Assembly (NCBI RefSeq): GCF_011057975.1 | Contig: NZ_CP049109.1 | Location: forward strand, 2,325,001-2,389,000 | Length of the DNA: 64,000 nucleotides | Origin: Sphingosinithalassobacter tenebrarum | GTDB taxonomy: Bacteria > Pseudomonadota > Alphaproteobacteria > Sphingomonadales > Sphingomonadaceae | Reading direction: 5' to 3' | In this document: positions 46,881-57,046 of the stretch, piece after piece | Layout: each line of letters opens with the position of its first letter | How positions within the stretch are numbered: the first letter of the stretch is position 1 | Position numbers and translations under genes: made by a program | The notes under the pieces: model-generated | Seen by the model: only the letters and a program-made list of their open reading frames with translations | Databases searched by the model: none | What the model was told of the DNA's origin: nothing

Positions 46881-47477
46881 TCAGTATGCGTCAATCGCTT
46901 GATTGACGATGATCGTTCCGGCCAGCCCCTGTGCAAGCGCCGAAGCGATTTCCTGCGAAGCATCCGGTTCGGCCGCGCCCAGCGTGGCCCCCTGGGCATC
47001 GATGGCTTCGATCGCGGCCGTCAGCGCCGCCGCGCTGATCGATCCCTGGTTCATCAGCAGGTCGCGATCCTCCTGGGGCATCGCTTCCACGGCAGCGATG
47101 AAATAATGCCATTCGACGCCATAGTCGCGCAGCTTGTAGGCGGCGTTGCCGCGCAGCGTGCTGCCACGAAAATAGTTGACCGCCACCGCCTGCCGCGCAT
47201 CGCCCCAGCCAAAGCGGCCGCGACAATTGGCGATCGCGCGGCTGACTGCGTTATACGCGCTTTTCTCTTCGTTGTTTTCGGCCTCAAAGCCCTTGAGTAC
47301 CAGCGCGGTCAGCACGTCGCGGTCCACGGTACGCGGCACGGCGCCGCCGATACACCCGACCGGGCCGTCCTTTCGCGCCTCGGCCTCGGTCGCCTGGCGG
47401 GCGGTATCGGCATCCTGGGCGAATGCAGGCGAAGTCGCGGTCATCAGCGCCGCTGCGGTGATCATGAGGAAACGCAT
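46881..47477 (-). CDS. Secreted protein of unknown function, paralog 1
   Basis: A 198-residue protein with a signal peptide (residues 1-20, ending SPAFAQ). The mature part shares with its neighbour a pattern of VGCIGGAVPRTVDRD, a second Cys, and the block NCRGRFGWGDARQAVAVNYF. The two cysteines could bridge in the periplasm. Helix-rich; no known family recognised. It is a tandem duplicate of the gene immediately upstream and sits between acpP and fabG. Confidence 0.8.
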   Translation of the reverse strand: MRFLMITAAALMTATSPAFAQDADTARQATEAEARKDGPVGCIGGAVPRTVDRDVLTALVLKGFEAENNEEKSAYNAVSRAIANCRGRFGWGDARQAVAVNYFRGSTLRGNAAYKLRDYGVEWHYFIAAVEAMPQEDRDLLMNQGSISAAALTAAIEAIDAQGATLGAAEPDASQEIASALAQGLAGTIIVNQAIDAY

Positions 47478-47522
47478 GACAATCTCTCTCCGAATTTCAG
47501 TCCTGATTGGGCAACATGACGA

Positions 47523-48152
47523 TCAGTGCCCACGATAGGCCTGTTCCGCCTGATTCGTCGCGAGTTCTCCGATCAGGCCCTGCCCGATCGCCTGGCCGAT
47601 GCGCTGAAGCTCCTCGCCCTGCGGCGCGCCGAAGGCCGCGCCCTGCGATTCCAGCGCACGCGCCGCGGCGGTCATCGCCGATCCGCTGGTAACGGCTTCG
47701 TCGATCAGTCGCTGGCGATCGGCATCGGAAAGCGCCTCGAGCGCAGCTTCGAACTGATCGACGGTAACGCCATAATCGACGAGACGGCTCGCCGCCTGCT
47801 CGCGAATCAAACCGCCCCGAAAATAGGCAAGCGCCGCGTTCTGGCGCGCATCGCCCCATCCGAACCGGCCGCGGCAGGATTGCAGTGCGGCGCCGACTGC
47901 GCGCATCGCACGCTGCTCCTCGTCTGTTTCCGGCGTGAAATTCTTCCGAACGAGCGCGAACAGCGCGTCGCGATCGGTACTCGGCGGAATGCTGGCGCCA
48001 ACGCACGACACCGGAGTCAACGCACCGATACGCCCGGTCGCGTCGCCAACCGATTCGCCGATCGTTTCACGCACCTGCGTATCCGACTGCGCGAGCGCAG
48101 GCGCAGAAGAAAAGGCGCACAGAGTCGCCGCGAAAAGAAGCGCGTTGCGCAT
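47523..48152 (-). CDS. Secreted protein of unknown function, paralog 2
   Basis: A 209-residue protein with a signal peptide (MRNALLFAATLCAFSSAPA) and the shared blocks VSCVGASIPPSTDRD and SCRGRFGWGDARQNAALAYF. Both Cys residues and the RFGWGDAR core align with paralog 1. The ATG at 48152 puts the Met right before a typical leader; an ATG at 48176 adds residues that do not. Forty-five bases separate it from paralog 1. Function unknown; location inside a fatty-acid cluster hints at an envelope role, which is inference only. Confidence 0.8.
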   Translation of the reverse strand: MRNALLFAATLCAFSSAPALAQSDTQVRETIGESVGDATGRIGALTPVSCVGASIPPSTDRDALFALVRKNFTPETDEEQRAMRAVGAALQSCRGRFGWGDARQNAALAYFRGGLIREQAASRLVDYGVTVDQFEAALEALSDADRQRLIDEAVTSGSAMTAAARALESQGAAFGAPQGEELQRIGQAIGQGLIGELATNQAEQAYRGH

Positions 48153-48200
48153 GAGAAACCGAATCTCCGAGAACAACTGAACCTAAATCTAGATCAGCAA

Positions 48201-48938
48201 TCAGATCATTGCCATCCCGCCGTTCACGTGCAGCGTCTGTCCGGTGACATATCCGGCTTCGCGGCTGGCGAGATAGACGACCGCCGCGCCGATATCCTCG
48301 CCCTCGCCCAGCTTGCCGGCGGGAATTTTGGTCAGCAGCGCTTCCTTCTGCGCATCGGGCAGCACGTCGGTCATCGCCGAACGGATGAAACCCGGCGCGA
48401 CGCAGTTCACGGTGATCCCGCGCGACGCCAGCTCCTGTGCCAGCGCCTTGGACATGCCGACAAGGCCCGCCTTGGACGCGGCATAATTGGCCTGGCCGGG
48501 ATTTCCGGTCGTGCCGACGACCGACGTGATCGAGATGATGCGGCCATGCCGCGCCTTCATCATCGGCTTGGCGGCGGCGCGCGCCAGACGGAAAGCGGCT
48601 TCGAGATTGACGCGGATCACCTGATCCCACTCGTCGTCCTTCATCCGCATCGCCAGATTGTCGCGCGTCACGCCGGCGTTGTTGACGAGGATGTCGATCT
48701 TGCCGAGCGCCTCCACTGCCTGCGGCACGAGCGCATCGACCGCCGCGGGATCCGAAAGGTTGCACGGGAGCGCGACATGATCGCCGCCCAGTTCGGCCTT
48801 GAATGCCTCCAGCTTCTCGACATTCGAACCCGAGAGCGCGAGCCGGGCCCCCTGCGCCGCCAGTGCCTTCGCGATCGCCGAACCGATGCCGCCGCTGGCG
48901 CCGGTCACAAGGGCAGTCATACCGGTGAGATCAAACAT
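48201..48938 (-). CDS. fabG: 3-oxoacyl-ACP reductase
   Basis: A 245-residue short-chain dehydrogenase with the NADP motif TGASGGIGSAIAKAL, NNAGVTRDNLAMRMKDDEW, and the Ser-Tyr-Lys triad in SITSVVGTTGNPGQANYAAS. It performs the first reduction in fatty-acid elongation. The ATG at 48938 has AAGGAG six bases upstream, which lies inside the reading frame of a longer ATG start; the shorter start is therefore preferred. Follows fabD by 22 bases. Confidence 0.96.
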   Translation of the reverse strand: MFDLTGMTALVTGASGGIGSAIAKALAAQGARLALSGSNVEKLEAFKAELGGDHVALPCNLSDPAAVDALVPQAVEALGKIDILVNNAGVTRDNLAMRMKDDEWDQVIRVNLEAAFRLARAAAKPMMKARHGRIISITSVVGTTGNPGQANYAASKAGLVGMSKALAQELASRGITVNCVAPGFIRSAMTDVLPDAQKEALLTKIPAGKLGEGEDIGAAVVYLASREAGYVTGQTLHVNGGMAMI

Positions 48939-48960
48939 CACGCTCTCCTTCAATTGCTGT

Positions 48961-49896
48961 TCAAAGCGACTTCATCAGCGCTTCAATGTCATCCATCGAG
49001 GTTACGCTCGTCGCCGTCGCGTCAGGCGCGATGCGCTTGACCATGCCGGTCAGCACCTTGCCGCCCAGCTCGACGAATTCAGTGACGCCCGCCGCCGCCA
49101 TCGCAGCGACCGATTCGCGCCAGCGCACCATGCCGGTCACCTGATCGACCAGCAGGCCGCGGATCGTGTCGGCATCGGCGACCGGCGCGGCGGTGACATT
49201 GGCATAGACCGGGAGCAGCGGCGCCTGAATCGCCGCGTCCGCCAGCGCCGCCGCCATCGCGTCGGCGGCGGGCTGCATCAGCGGGCAATGGAACGGTGCC
49301 GATACCGGCAGCAGCACGCCGCGCTTGGCGCCCATGTCCTTCGCCATAGCCACGGCGCGTTCGATCGCCTCGCGATGCCCCGAAATCACCACCTGGGTCG
49401 GATCATTGTCATTGGCGACCGTGCAGACCTGCCCTTCGGCCGCGGCCTCCGCGATCCTGCCCGCCTTTTCGATATCGGCGCCGAGCAGCGCCGCCATCGC
49501 GCCGACACCCACCGGAACGGCGGCCTGCATCGCTTCGCCGCGCAGCCGCAGCAGCTTCGCCGCCTCGCCGAGTCCGAACGCTTCCGCCGCGCACAGCGCG
49601 CTATATTCGCCCAGGCTGTGGCCGGCGACGAAATCGCCCTTGTCGGCCAGCGAAAAGCCACCTTCGCGCTGCATCACGCGCAGTACCGCGATCGAATTGG
49701 CCATGATCGCGGGCTGGGCATTGGCAGTGAGCGTGAGTGTTTCCTCGGGCCCTTCTGCCATGATCCTGGAAAGCTTTTCGCCGAGCGCGTCGTCGACTTC
49801 CTCGAACACTTCGCGCGCCGCACCGCTGGCTGCCGTCAGGGCGGTCCCCATACCGACGGCCTGGCTGCCCTGCCCGGGAAAGATGAACGCGCGCAT
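48961..49896 (-). CDS. fabD: Malonyl-CoA:ACP transacylase
   Basis: A 311-residue acyltransferase with the oxyanion GQGSQ near residue 8, the nucleophile Ser in GHSLGEYSAL, and the catalytic His in APFHCPLM. It loads malonyl groups onto acyl carrier protein. First gene of the minus-strand fab cluster; the divergent upstream gene is an unknown secreted protein at 50.0 kb. Confidence 0.97.
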   Translation of the reverse strand: MRAFIFPGQGSQAVGMGTALTAASGAAREVFEEVDDALGEKLSRIMAEGPEETLTLTANAQPAIMANSIAVLRVMQREGGFSLADKGDFVAGHSLGEYSALCAAEAFGLGEAAKLLRLRGEAMQAAVPVGVGAMAALLGADIEKAGRIAEAAAEGQVCTVANDNDPTQVVISGHREAIERAVAMAKDMGAKRGVLLPVSAPFHCPLMQPAADAMAAALADAAIQAPLLPVYANVTAAPVADADTIRGLLVDQVTGMVRWRESVAAMAAAGVTEFVELGGKVLTGMVKRIAPDATATSVTSMDDIEALMKSL

Positions 49897-50048
49897 ATGA
49901 TGTCTCCTCGGCTCCTTGAAGCGCCGGGCGCTTAGAACCGTTCCACTGCGCGATGCAAGCTGCCGGGGAACCGATGCGACACAAACCGCTTATTGGAGCA
50001 TCGTAACACCGGTGTTATGGTTAACGGCCGTAAAGGGAGGAGATTGCG

Positions 50049-51002
50049 ATGTTCCGGCTTTCGATCTGCGGACTGATTGCGCTGGCCGCAACACTCTCCG
50101 CCGCAAAGGCGCAACAAGTGCAGCAGGTGCAGCCGATAGGTCTGCCGGTCAGCCAGCCCGGCGAGGGCCTTCCCGCGGACTTCGAAGGCAAGGTCCATTA
50201 TTTCGGCAATCACAGCGGCGACATTTCGGTGCTGCGCAGCACCGGAGATCAACCGCGCAGGCGAAACACCGACTGCCCCCGCCCCGATCAGGGCTGTCCT
50301 GACCCCGTGGGCGGCAGCCTCGAAGTGACGCTCGAGTTCGAAGGCGAAGTGGTGCGCGGCGAATTTCGCGGCACCGGCGGGCTGCGCGACAGCCGCCTCG
50401 TCGGTCGGCGTCAGGGCGCGGAATGCCGCCTGTTCGACATTACCGACGGTTCGGTCTGGTCGGGGCGTTGCGACAGCGAGGCCTTTGTCGGCAGCGTGCA
50501 GAGCGTACCCAATGCCGCCATCCAGATTCATCTCGCATTCGAAGCGGTTGGTACTCGCACGGTCGACTATGCCGAGCGCGAGCGACTGCGCCGCGAAGCC
50601 ATTTTGATGCGCCGCCGCATCGCACTGCTCGAATCGCAACTCGACGGGAACGGCCCGATCGAAACACGCTTCGAGGCCGCAATCGAGCTCGATTCGCTCA
50701 GCTGGGAATATGACGAGTATATTCCCGGCAGCCTGACCGCAGTCGATCGCGGTCGCGAGCGCGACGACCGCTATCAGATCTATGGCGAATTCGCGCTTAC
50801 CGACGGCGGAACCGGCTGGGCGCGCGCCGATGTCGACCACGACGCGATCGTCTGCATCGAATTCTGGGACATCCCCGGCTATTGCCGCCCGATCGTCCGT
50901 CCGGTGCCGCCCGAAATTCCCGAACCCTATGACCCGCGCGGCGAAAGCGGCGCTTCGCTGATCCCGCGCCAGGGCGAGACCGTGCAGCAGCCCGCCGCCT
51001 GA
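50049..51002 (+). CDS. Secreted protein of unknown function
   Basis: A 317-residue protein with a signal peptide (residues 1-21, LIALAATLSAAKA). The mature protein is beta-rich in the first half (GGSLEVTLEFEGEVVRGEF), has six or more cysteines, an Arg-rich coiled region near residues 175-200 (AERERLRREAILMRRRIAL), and a Pro-rich end (PVPPEIPEPYDPRG). No family recognised. It is divergent from fabD and precedes rpsF by about 165 bases. Confidence 0.75.
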   Translation: MFRLSICGLIALAATLSAAKAQQVQQVQPIGLPVSQPGEGLPADFEGKVHYFGNHSGDISVLRSTGDQPRRRNTDCPRPDQGCPDPVGGSLEVTLEFEGEVVRGEFRGTGGLRDSRLVGRRQGAECRLFDITDGSVWSGRCDSEAFVGSVQSVPNAAIQIHLAFEAVGTRTVDYAERERLRREAILMRRRIALLESQLDGNGPIETRFEAAIELDSLSWEYDEYIPGSLTAVDRGRERDDRYQIYGEFALTDGGTGWARADVDHDAIVCIEFWDIPGYCRPIVRPVPPEIPEPYDPRGESGASLIPRQGETVQQPAA

Positions 51003-51166
51003 TTCGGCGCTTCCGCTTGCATTTCAGGGTGTGGCGCAGTAAGCGCCCGCCTTCACTCGACCGGATTCGCATCGCGCGAGCCGGACCTGTGTCATTTTGA
51101 GACGATAGCCGGAGGGGCGACCGCATGGGGCGGCGTCAGCGATCGGCCAACAGAAGAGAGACGAAC

Positions 51167-51559
51167 ATGGCTCTGTACGAGCATGTGTTCCTTGCGCGCC
51201 AGGATCTGGCCCAGGCGCAAGTGGACGCACTGGCGGAAGCCGCCACCAAGATCATCGAGGACAATGACGGCAAGGTCACCAAGACGGAGACCTGGGGTCT
51301 GCGCAGCCTCGCCTATCGCATCGCGAAGAACCGCAAGGCGCATTACGTGATGCTCGAAATCGACGGTCCGACGACGCTCGTCGCCGAGCTGGAGCGCCAG
51401 ACCGCGATCAACGAAGACGTCATCCGCTACATGACCATTCGTGTCGACGAACATGAAGAAGGTCCGTCGGTGATGATGCGCAAGGGCGATCGCGATCGTC
51501 GTGGCGGTGGCGGCCGGGGCCGCGATCGCGACAACAGCAACAACAACAGCGACAACTGA
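51167..51559 (+). CDS. rpsF: 30S ribosomal protein S6
   Basis: A 130-residue S6: [13 protein letters not shown] at the start, then the [19 protein letters not shown] block. The C-terminus is extended by a Gly/Arg run and an Asn-rich tail. The ATG at 51167 follows GAAGAGAG; an in-frame ATG at 51125 gives a basic leader unlike S6. First gene of rpsF-rpsR-rplI. Confidence 0.96.
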   Translation: MALYEHVFLARQDLAQAQVDALAEAATKIIEDNDGKVTKTETWGLRSLAYRIAKNRKAHYVMLEIDGPTTLVAELERQTAINEDVIRYMTIRVDEHEEGPSVMMRKGDRDRRGGGGRGRDRDNSNNNSDN

Positions 51560-51572
51560 GGAGTAGCAGATC

Positions 51573-51797
51573 ATGGCACGACCGTTTTTCCGTCGCCGCA
51601 AGAGCTGCCCCTTCTCGGGCAAGGACGCTCCCAAGATCGATTACAAGGACGTTCGCCTGCTTCAGGGCTTCGTCTCCGAACGCGGCAAGATCGTTCCGTC
51701 GCGCATCACTTCGGTGAGCGCCAAGAAGCAGCGCGAACTGGCCCAGGCCATCAAGCGCGCGCGCCATCTGGGCCTGCTGCCCTACATCGTGAAGTAA
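51573..51797 (+). CDS. rpsR: 30S ribosomal protein S18
   Basis: A 74-residue S18 with [20 protein letters not shown] and the basic C-terminal block [19 protein letters not shown]. It pairs with S6 on the 30S platform. Located 13 bases after rpsF and 12 before rplI, with a GAGGAG-type ribosome-binding site. Confidence 0.97.
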   Translation: MARPFFRRRKSCPFSGKDAPKIDYKDVRLLQGFVSERGKIVPSRITSVSAKKQRELAQAIKRARHLGLLPYIVK

Positions 51798-51809
51798 GGA
51801 GCGGATTTC

Positions 51810-52427
51810 ATGGAAATCATTCTGCTCGAACGCGTCGAAAAGCTCGGCGCCATCGGTGATGTCGTCACCGTCCGTGACGGTTTCGCGCGCAATTTCCTGC
51901 TGCCGAACAAGAAGGCGCTGCGCGCCAACGAAGCCAACCGCAAGATTTTCGAAGCCAATCGCGAGCGCATCGAGGCGGAAAACGCCGCCAAGCGCACCGA
52001 GGCCGAGAAGGAAGCCGGTTCGCTCGACGGTGTTCAGGTCACGCTGATCCGTCAGTCGTCGAACACCGGCCAGCTTTACGGTTCGGTCGCAGTTCGCGAC
52101 ATCGTCGAAGCGCTGACGGAGGAAGGCCACAAGGTCCACAAGTCGCAGGTCGTTCTCGCGCGCCCGATCAAGACGCTCGGCGTTCACGAAGTGAAGGTCG
52201 CGCTGCACCCGGAAGTTTCGGTGACGGTGACCGCCAACGTCGCCCGTTCGCCGGAAGAAGCCGAGATGCAGGCGCAGGGCGTCGACGTGATGGCCGCGAT
52301 GTTCGAGGAAAACCGCGAGGAAGCAGGCTTCACCGAAGATCGTGATCCGAACCTCGAAGTCGGAGAAATCGCCAGCGAATCGCCGGAAGGCGAAACGCCT
52401 GCCGAAGAAGAGACGACCGAGGGCTGA
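51810..52427 (+). CDS. rplI: 50S ribosomal protein L9
   Basis: A 205-residue L9. The N-terminal domain is [19 protein letters not shown], with the connecting helix rich in Glu/Ala and the C-terminal domain around [19 protein letters not shown]. An acidic tail of about 55 residues ([20 protein letters not shown], rich in Glu) makes it longer than the 149-residue E. coli protein. It ends the operon before a strong terminator. Confidence 0.96.
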   Translation: MEIILLERVEKLGAIGDVVTVRDGFARNFLLPNKKALRANEANRKIFEANRERIEAENAAKRTEAEKEAGSLDGVQVTLIRQSSNTGQLYGSVAVRDIVEALTEEGHKVHKSQVVLARPIKTLGVHEVKVALHPEVSVTVTANVARSPEEAEMQAQGVDVMAAMFEENREEAGFTEDRDPNLEVGEIASESPEGETPAEEETTEG

Positions 52428-52450
52428 TCGCCCGACACCGCCAAACAGAA

Positions 52451-52482
52451 AGGGCCGCCCGGTTGCGCCGGGCGGCCCTTTT
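52451..52482 (+). terminator. Rho-independent terminator of rpsF-rpsR-rplI
   Basis: A perfect 12-bp stem pairs AGGGCCGCCCGG (52451-52462) with CCGGGCGGCCCT (52468-52479), five-base loop, then TTT. It lies 24 bases after the rplI stop. Confidence 0.92.
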
Positions 52483-52505
52483 CGTCTGGTATAATGGTTC
52501 CGGGT

Positions 52506-52583
52506 TCAGGGGCAGGCGACGCAGGCGCTCACCACCGCCACGAGCGGGATAAGCGCGAATACCACGGGCGCAATCTTGTTCAT
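52506..52583 (-). CDS. Very small hydrophobic peptide (25 residues)
   Basis: On the minus strand an ATG at 52583 opens 25 codons to TGA at 52506. The product starts MNKIAPVVFALIPLVAVVSA and ends CVACP: a Lys, a hydrophobic segment and a Cys-containing end, as in tiny membrane peptides or a minimal lipoprotein with the VSAC lipobox. GGAAGGAAGG lies about ten bases upstream, a good ribosome-binding site. It is too short for ordinary gene calling. Function unknown. Confidence 0.55.
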   Translation of the reverse strand: MNKIAPVVFALIPLVAVVSACVACP

Positions 52584-52679
52584 CAACGAGGTGCCTTCCT
52601 TCCTGTTCGGGGTATTAACCACCGGGAAGGATGAAAGGTTGCGCATCAGCAGCGCACCATGCCCTGCGGGATGCCGCGA

Positions 52680-53060
52680 TCAATCCGGCGAGGGCGTGAA
52701 GGTGACGGTATGACTGCGTCGCGAAACCATCGTGAAGCGATGGTTCTTCTGCTGCCAGCTGCATCCGCCCGAACCGCAATAGCCGCCCGCTCCCGCCATC
52801 ACATCCCAGCAGCCGGGGCCGACATTGAACGACACGGCGCCACCATTGGGAATCGGATTGCTGATCCGGCTCAGGCCGTGGCTCATCGCGTCGCATCGCG
52901 AGATGGTAAGCGCGGTGATCGGCATACCGGCATTGTTGCGCACGACCAGCCTTCCGGGAACCTCGCCTTCGCGCACCAGCTTGCCGCCGGTCAGCGTGGC
53001 GCACCCGGCAAGCGGAAGCAGTATTGCCAGCGCGAATGCGATCGAACGTCGTGGTGTCAT
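52680..53060 (-). CDS. Small predicted lipoprotein
   Basis: A 126-residue protein starting at the ATG at 53060. Leader MTPRRSIAFALAILLPLAGC gives a lipobox with the acylated Cys at residue 20. The mature part has the beta-rich RLVVRNNAGMPITALTISRC block and a Gly-rich cysteine cluster (GCWDVMAGAGGYCGSGGCSW). No family recognised. An upstream frame is open to 53324 but overlaps mutL and lacks a leader. Envelope-located by prediction. Confidence 0.75.
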   Translation of the reverse strand: MTPRRSIAFALAILLPLAGCATLTGGKLVREGEVPGRLVVRNNAGMPITALTISRCDAMSHGLSRISNPIPNGGAVSFNVGPGCWDVMAGAGGYCGSGGCSWQQKNHRFTMVSRRSHTVTFTPSPD

Positions 53061-53158
53061 CGAATCCCCCCCGTTTCGCCATATCTGCTGAAACAGGAAG
53101 CTATGCGGCGGCACAGGGCCCGACAATTTACAATCGCTGTTAGCTTTCGGCGCCCGGT

Positions 53159-54937
53159 CTACTTCCGCCCGAACAGTTTTTCTATGTCGCCATGCGCCAG
53201 CTTCACCCAGGTCGGGCGGCCGTGATTGCACTGCCCAGAATGCGGGGTGACTTCCATCTCGCGCAGCAGCGCGTTCATTTCGGCCACGCTCAGCACCCGT
53301 CCCGCGCGCACCGATCCGTGGCACGCCATCGTCGCGGCGACATGATCGATCCGCTCCTTGAGGCTCAATGCCTCGTCAAAGCCGGCAAGCTCGTCGGCAA
53401 GATCGGCAACCAGGCCGCTCGGATCACCACCACCGAGTACCGCCGGCACCGCCCGGACGATCACCGCGCGCGGACCGAACCGGTCAAGTTCGAGCCCGAA
53501 GGCGGCCAGTTCCCCTGCCCGCTCCTCGAGCCGGTCGCACGCGGTCTCGTCGAGCTCGACCACTTCGGGCATCAACAGCCGCTGGCTCGATACGCCGCCA
53601 TCACCCATCGCGCGCCGCATCCGTTCGAGCACGAGGCGTTCATGCGCCGCGTGCTGATCGACAATCACCAGCCCGTCCTCGGCCTCGGCGACGATATAGG
53701 TCTTCGAGACCTGCCCCCGCGCGACGCCGAGCGGATATTGCACACCTTGCGGTACCGGCTCTGCCGCCACCTCGGCGCGCGCCTGTGGCAAGGGCGGGGC
53801 GATAAAGGACGGCCGGCGATCGCCGACATGCGCGGGCGCCGGTGCCGCGGGGGGTCGATCGCGATCCCATAATGTCGCGTCGGGCGGCGGCGGCGCGACG
53901 GATTCGCGCTGCCACATGCCAAGCGCGGCATCATCAGGGCGCTGCACGGCCCGATGCCCGGCGGCATCCAGCGCGCGGCGCAGCCCGCTGACGATCATCC
54001 CGCGGACCAGCTGCGGATCACGGAAGCGCACTTCGGTCTTGGCGGGGTGGACGTTCACATCGACAACGTCGGGCGGCACGTCGAGGAACAGCGCGACCAC
54101 CGGATGGCGGTCCCTTGCCAGCATCTCGGCATAAGCGCCACGCACCGCGCCGGTGAGCAACCGATCCTTCACCGGCCGGCCATTGACGAACAGATACTGG
54201 TGATCCGCGATACCGCGATTGAACGTCGGCAGTCCGGCGACACCGCCGAGAATCAGTCCCTCGCGCTCGAAGTCGATTGCCACGCTGTTTTCCGCAAGCG
54301 CGCGATCGGTCAGCGCGGCGACTCGCTGCGGCCTGGTTTCCCCCGGCTGCACCGAAAGCCCGCGCCGCCCGTCATGCTCGAGCGAAAAGCCGATATCGGG
54401 CCGCGCCATCGCCAGCCGCCGGACGGCATCGAGGCAGGCGGCATATTCGGACCGCGCTGTCCGTAGGAACTTGCGCCGTGCCGGCACCCGCCCGAACAGC
54501 TGTTCGACACGAACGCGCGTACCGGGTGGGAGCGCGGCGGGCCCTTCCGATTCGAGGGCGCCGTTATCGACGATTCGCGACCAGCCGTCGGCGCCGCGCA
54601 CCCGGCTTTCCAGCGTGAGCCGAGCGACACTGGCGATCGAAGGCAGCGCCTCGCCGCGAAAGCCGAGCGTCTCCACCGATTCGATCGCGTCGTCAGGCAA
54701 TTTCGAGGTCGCATGCCGCTCCAGGGCAAGCGTCATCTCGGCAGGCGTCATGCCGCAACCGTCATCCGTCACTTCGATACTGTCGGTGCCGCCCGCCGCG
54801 ATCCGCACCGCGATTCGACTCGCGCCGGCATCGATGGCATTTTCGACGAGTTCCTTGAGCGCGCTGGCTGGTCTTTCGACCACTTCACCTGCGGCGATCC
54901 GGTTGACAAGATGTTCTGGTAAGCGGCGTATTGACAT
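53159..54937 (-). CDS. mutL: DNA mismatch repair protein MutL (endonuclease type)
   Basis: A 592-residue GHKL ATPase. The N-terminus RRLPEHLVNRIAAGEVVERP and DAGASRIAVRIAAGG form the ATP site. In the C-terminal half the metal-dependent nicking motif DQHAAHERLVLE matches DQHAxxExxxxE, and NHGRPTW is the second motif. Presence of this nickase fits organisms without MutH. It acts after MutS at mismatches. Divergent from mreB, 149 bases away. Confidence 0.96.
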   Translation of the reverse strand: MSIRRLPEHLVNRIAAGEVVERPASALKELVENAIDAGASRIAVRIAAGGTDSIEVTDDGCGMTPAEMTLALERHATSKLPDDAIESVETLGFRGEALPSIASVARLTLESRVRGADGWSRIVDNGALESEGPAALPPGTRVRVEQLFGRVPARRKFLRTARSEYAACLDAVRRLAMARPDIGFSLEHDGRRGLSVQPGETRPQRVAALTDRALAENSVAIDFEREGLILGGVAGLPTFNRGIADHQYLFVNGRPVKDRLLTGAVRGAYAEMLARDRHPVVALFLDVPPDVVDVNVHPAKTEVRFRDPQLVRGMIVSGLRRALDAAGHRAVQRPDDAALGMWQRESVAPPPPDATLWDRDRPPAAPAPAHVGDRRPSFIAPPLPQARAEVAAEPVPQGVQYPLGVARGQVSKTYIVAEAEDGLVIVDQHAAHERLVLERMRRAMGDGGVSSQRLLMPEVVELDETACDRLEERAGELAAFGLELDRFGPRAVIVRAVPAVLGGGDPSGLVADLADELAGFDEALSLKERIDHVAATMACHGSVRAGRVLSVAEMNALLREMEVTPHSGQCNHGRPTWVKLAHGDIEKLFGRK

Positions 54938-55074
54938 GGGTGTCGCTCTAGCCCAAGCGGCGGCATCCCGCGACCCGCAACCGCCAGCAATCCGAAGCCG
55001 GAATCAAATCCGTACCGGACGGTCGAGGGAAGATATAAGTGCGACACGCCGCGCATGGGCCGGGCGCGGCATAG

Positions 55075-56130
<1,056 letters not shown>

Positions 56131-56149
56131 GCAGGAAGGGGTCGGGGGA

Positions 56150-57046
56150 ATGGCGCCGTCACGCAACCGGCGCCCGGGATTTTCGCGGCGGGCGCAATAT
56201 GGTCTCTTCCTGGCCTATGTCGGGGCGGTCGGCGGTGCGCTGATCGGAGCCGGGCTGCTGCTGCTTTCGACATTCAACCCGGCCGCCTTCGGGACGGTTC
56301 GCGGAATCTTCAACGAAATCACCACGCCCATCTCGACCTTCTTCGGCTGGGCCGGGCGCGGCATCACCGGAATTCCCGGCAATGTTTCCGATCATTTCGA
56401 TGTCGTCGGCGAAAACCAGCGGCTGAAGAAGGAAATCGAGGACAATGCCACGCTGGTCCAGCGGGCCCGCACGCTGAACCAGGAAAATCGTCGCCTGCGC
56501 GCGCTGCTCAAGCTGCGCGATGTGACGCCCGAGGCAGTCGTCGCGGCACGGCTGGTCAATTCCTCCATGTCGAGCACGCGCCGCTTCGCGACGCTCAATG
56601 CCGGCACCTGGCAGGGCGTGGCGGTGGGGCAGCCGGTCCGCGAACCCGACGGCCTGATCGGACAGGTCGTGGCGACCGGCCCCAATAATGCGCGCGTGTT
56701 GCTGATCGTCGATCCAGAAAGCCTGGTGCCCGTGCGCCGCACCAGCGACGGGCTTCCCGCGATCGCCGCAGGGCGCGGCGACGGGCGGCTCGACATCCGC
56801 TCGGCCAGCATCACCAATGTCCCGTTCAAGGCGGGGGACCGTTTCGTCACTTCCGGCACCGGCGGCATCTATCCGCCCAATATCCCGGTGGCGAGCGTAG
56901 TGCGCGATTCGCGCGACACAGCGCTCGCGCAGCCTGCGGCCAATCCCAATGCGCTTGATTTCGCCCTGGTCCAGAAAAGCTTCCTGGAGCCAGAGGTGCC
57001 GGCAACCCCCACAACGGCACCGCCCGCCGACGGCGAAGCCGAGTGA
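56150..57046 (+). CDS. mreC: Rod shape-determining protein MreC
   Basis: A 298-residue bitopic protein: one transmembrane helix near residues 15-40, a coiled coil (LKKEIEDNATLVQRARTLNQ) and the two beta-barrel domains (VNSSMSSTRRFATLNAGTWQ; VTSGTGGIYPPNIPVASVV). It links MreB to the periplasmic synthases PBP2 and RodA. GTGA overlap with mreD. Confidence 0.95.
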   Translation: MAPSRNRRPGFSRRAQYGLFLAYVGAVGGALIGAGLLLLSTFNPAAFGTVRGIFNEITTPISTFFGWAGRGITGIPGNVSDHFDVVGENQRLKKEIEDNATLVQRARTLNQENRRLRALLKLRDVTPEAVVAARLVNSSMSSTRRFATLNAGTWQGVAVGQPVREPDGLIGQVVATGPNNARVLLIVDPESLVPVRRTSDGLPAIAAGRGDGRLDIRSASITNVPFKAGDRFVTSGTGGIYPPNIPVASVVRDSRDTALAQPAANPNALDFALVQKSFLEPEVPATPTTAPPADGEAE

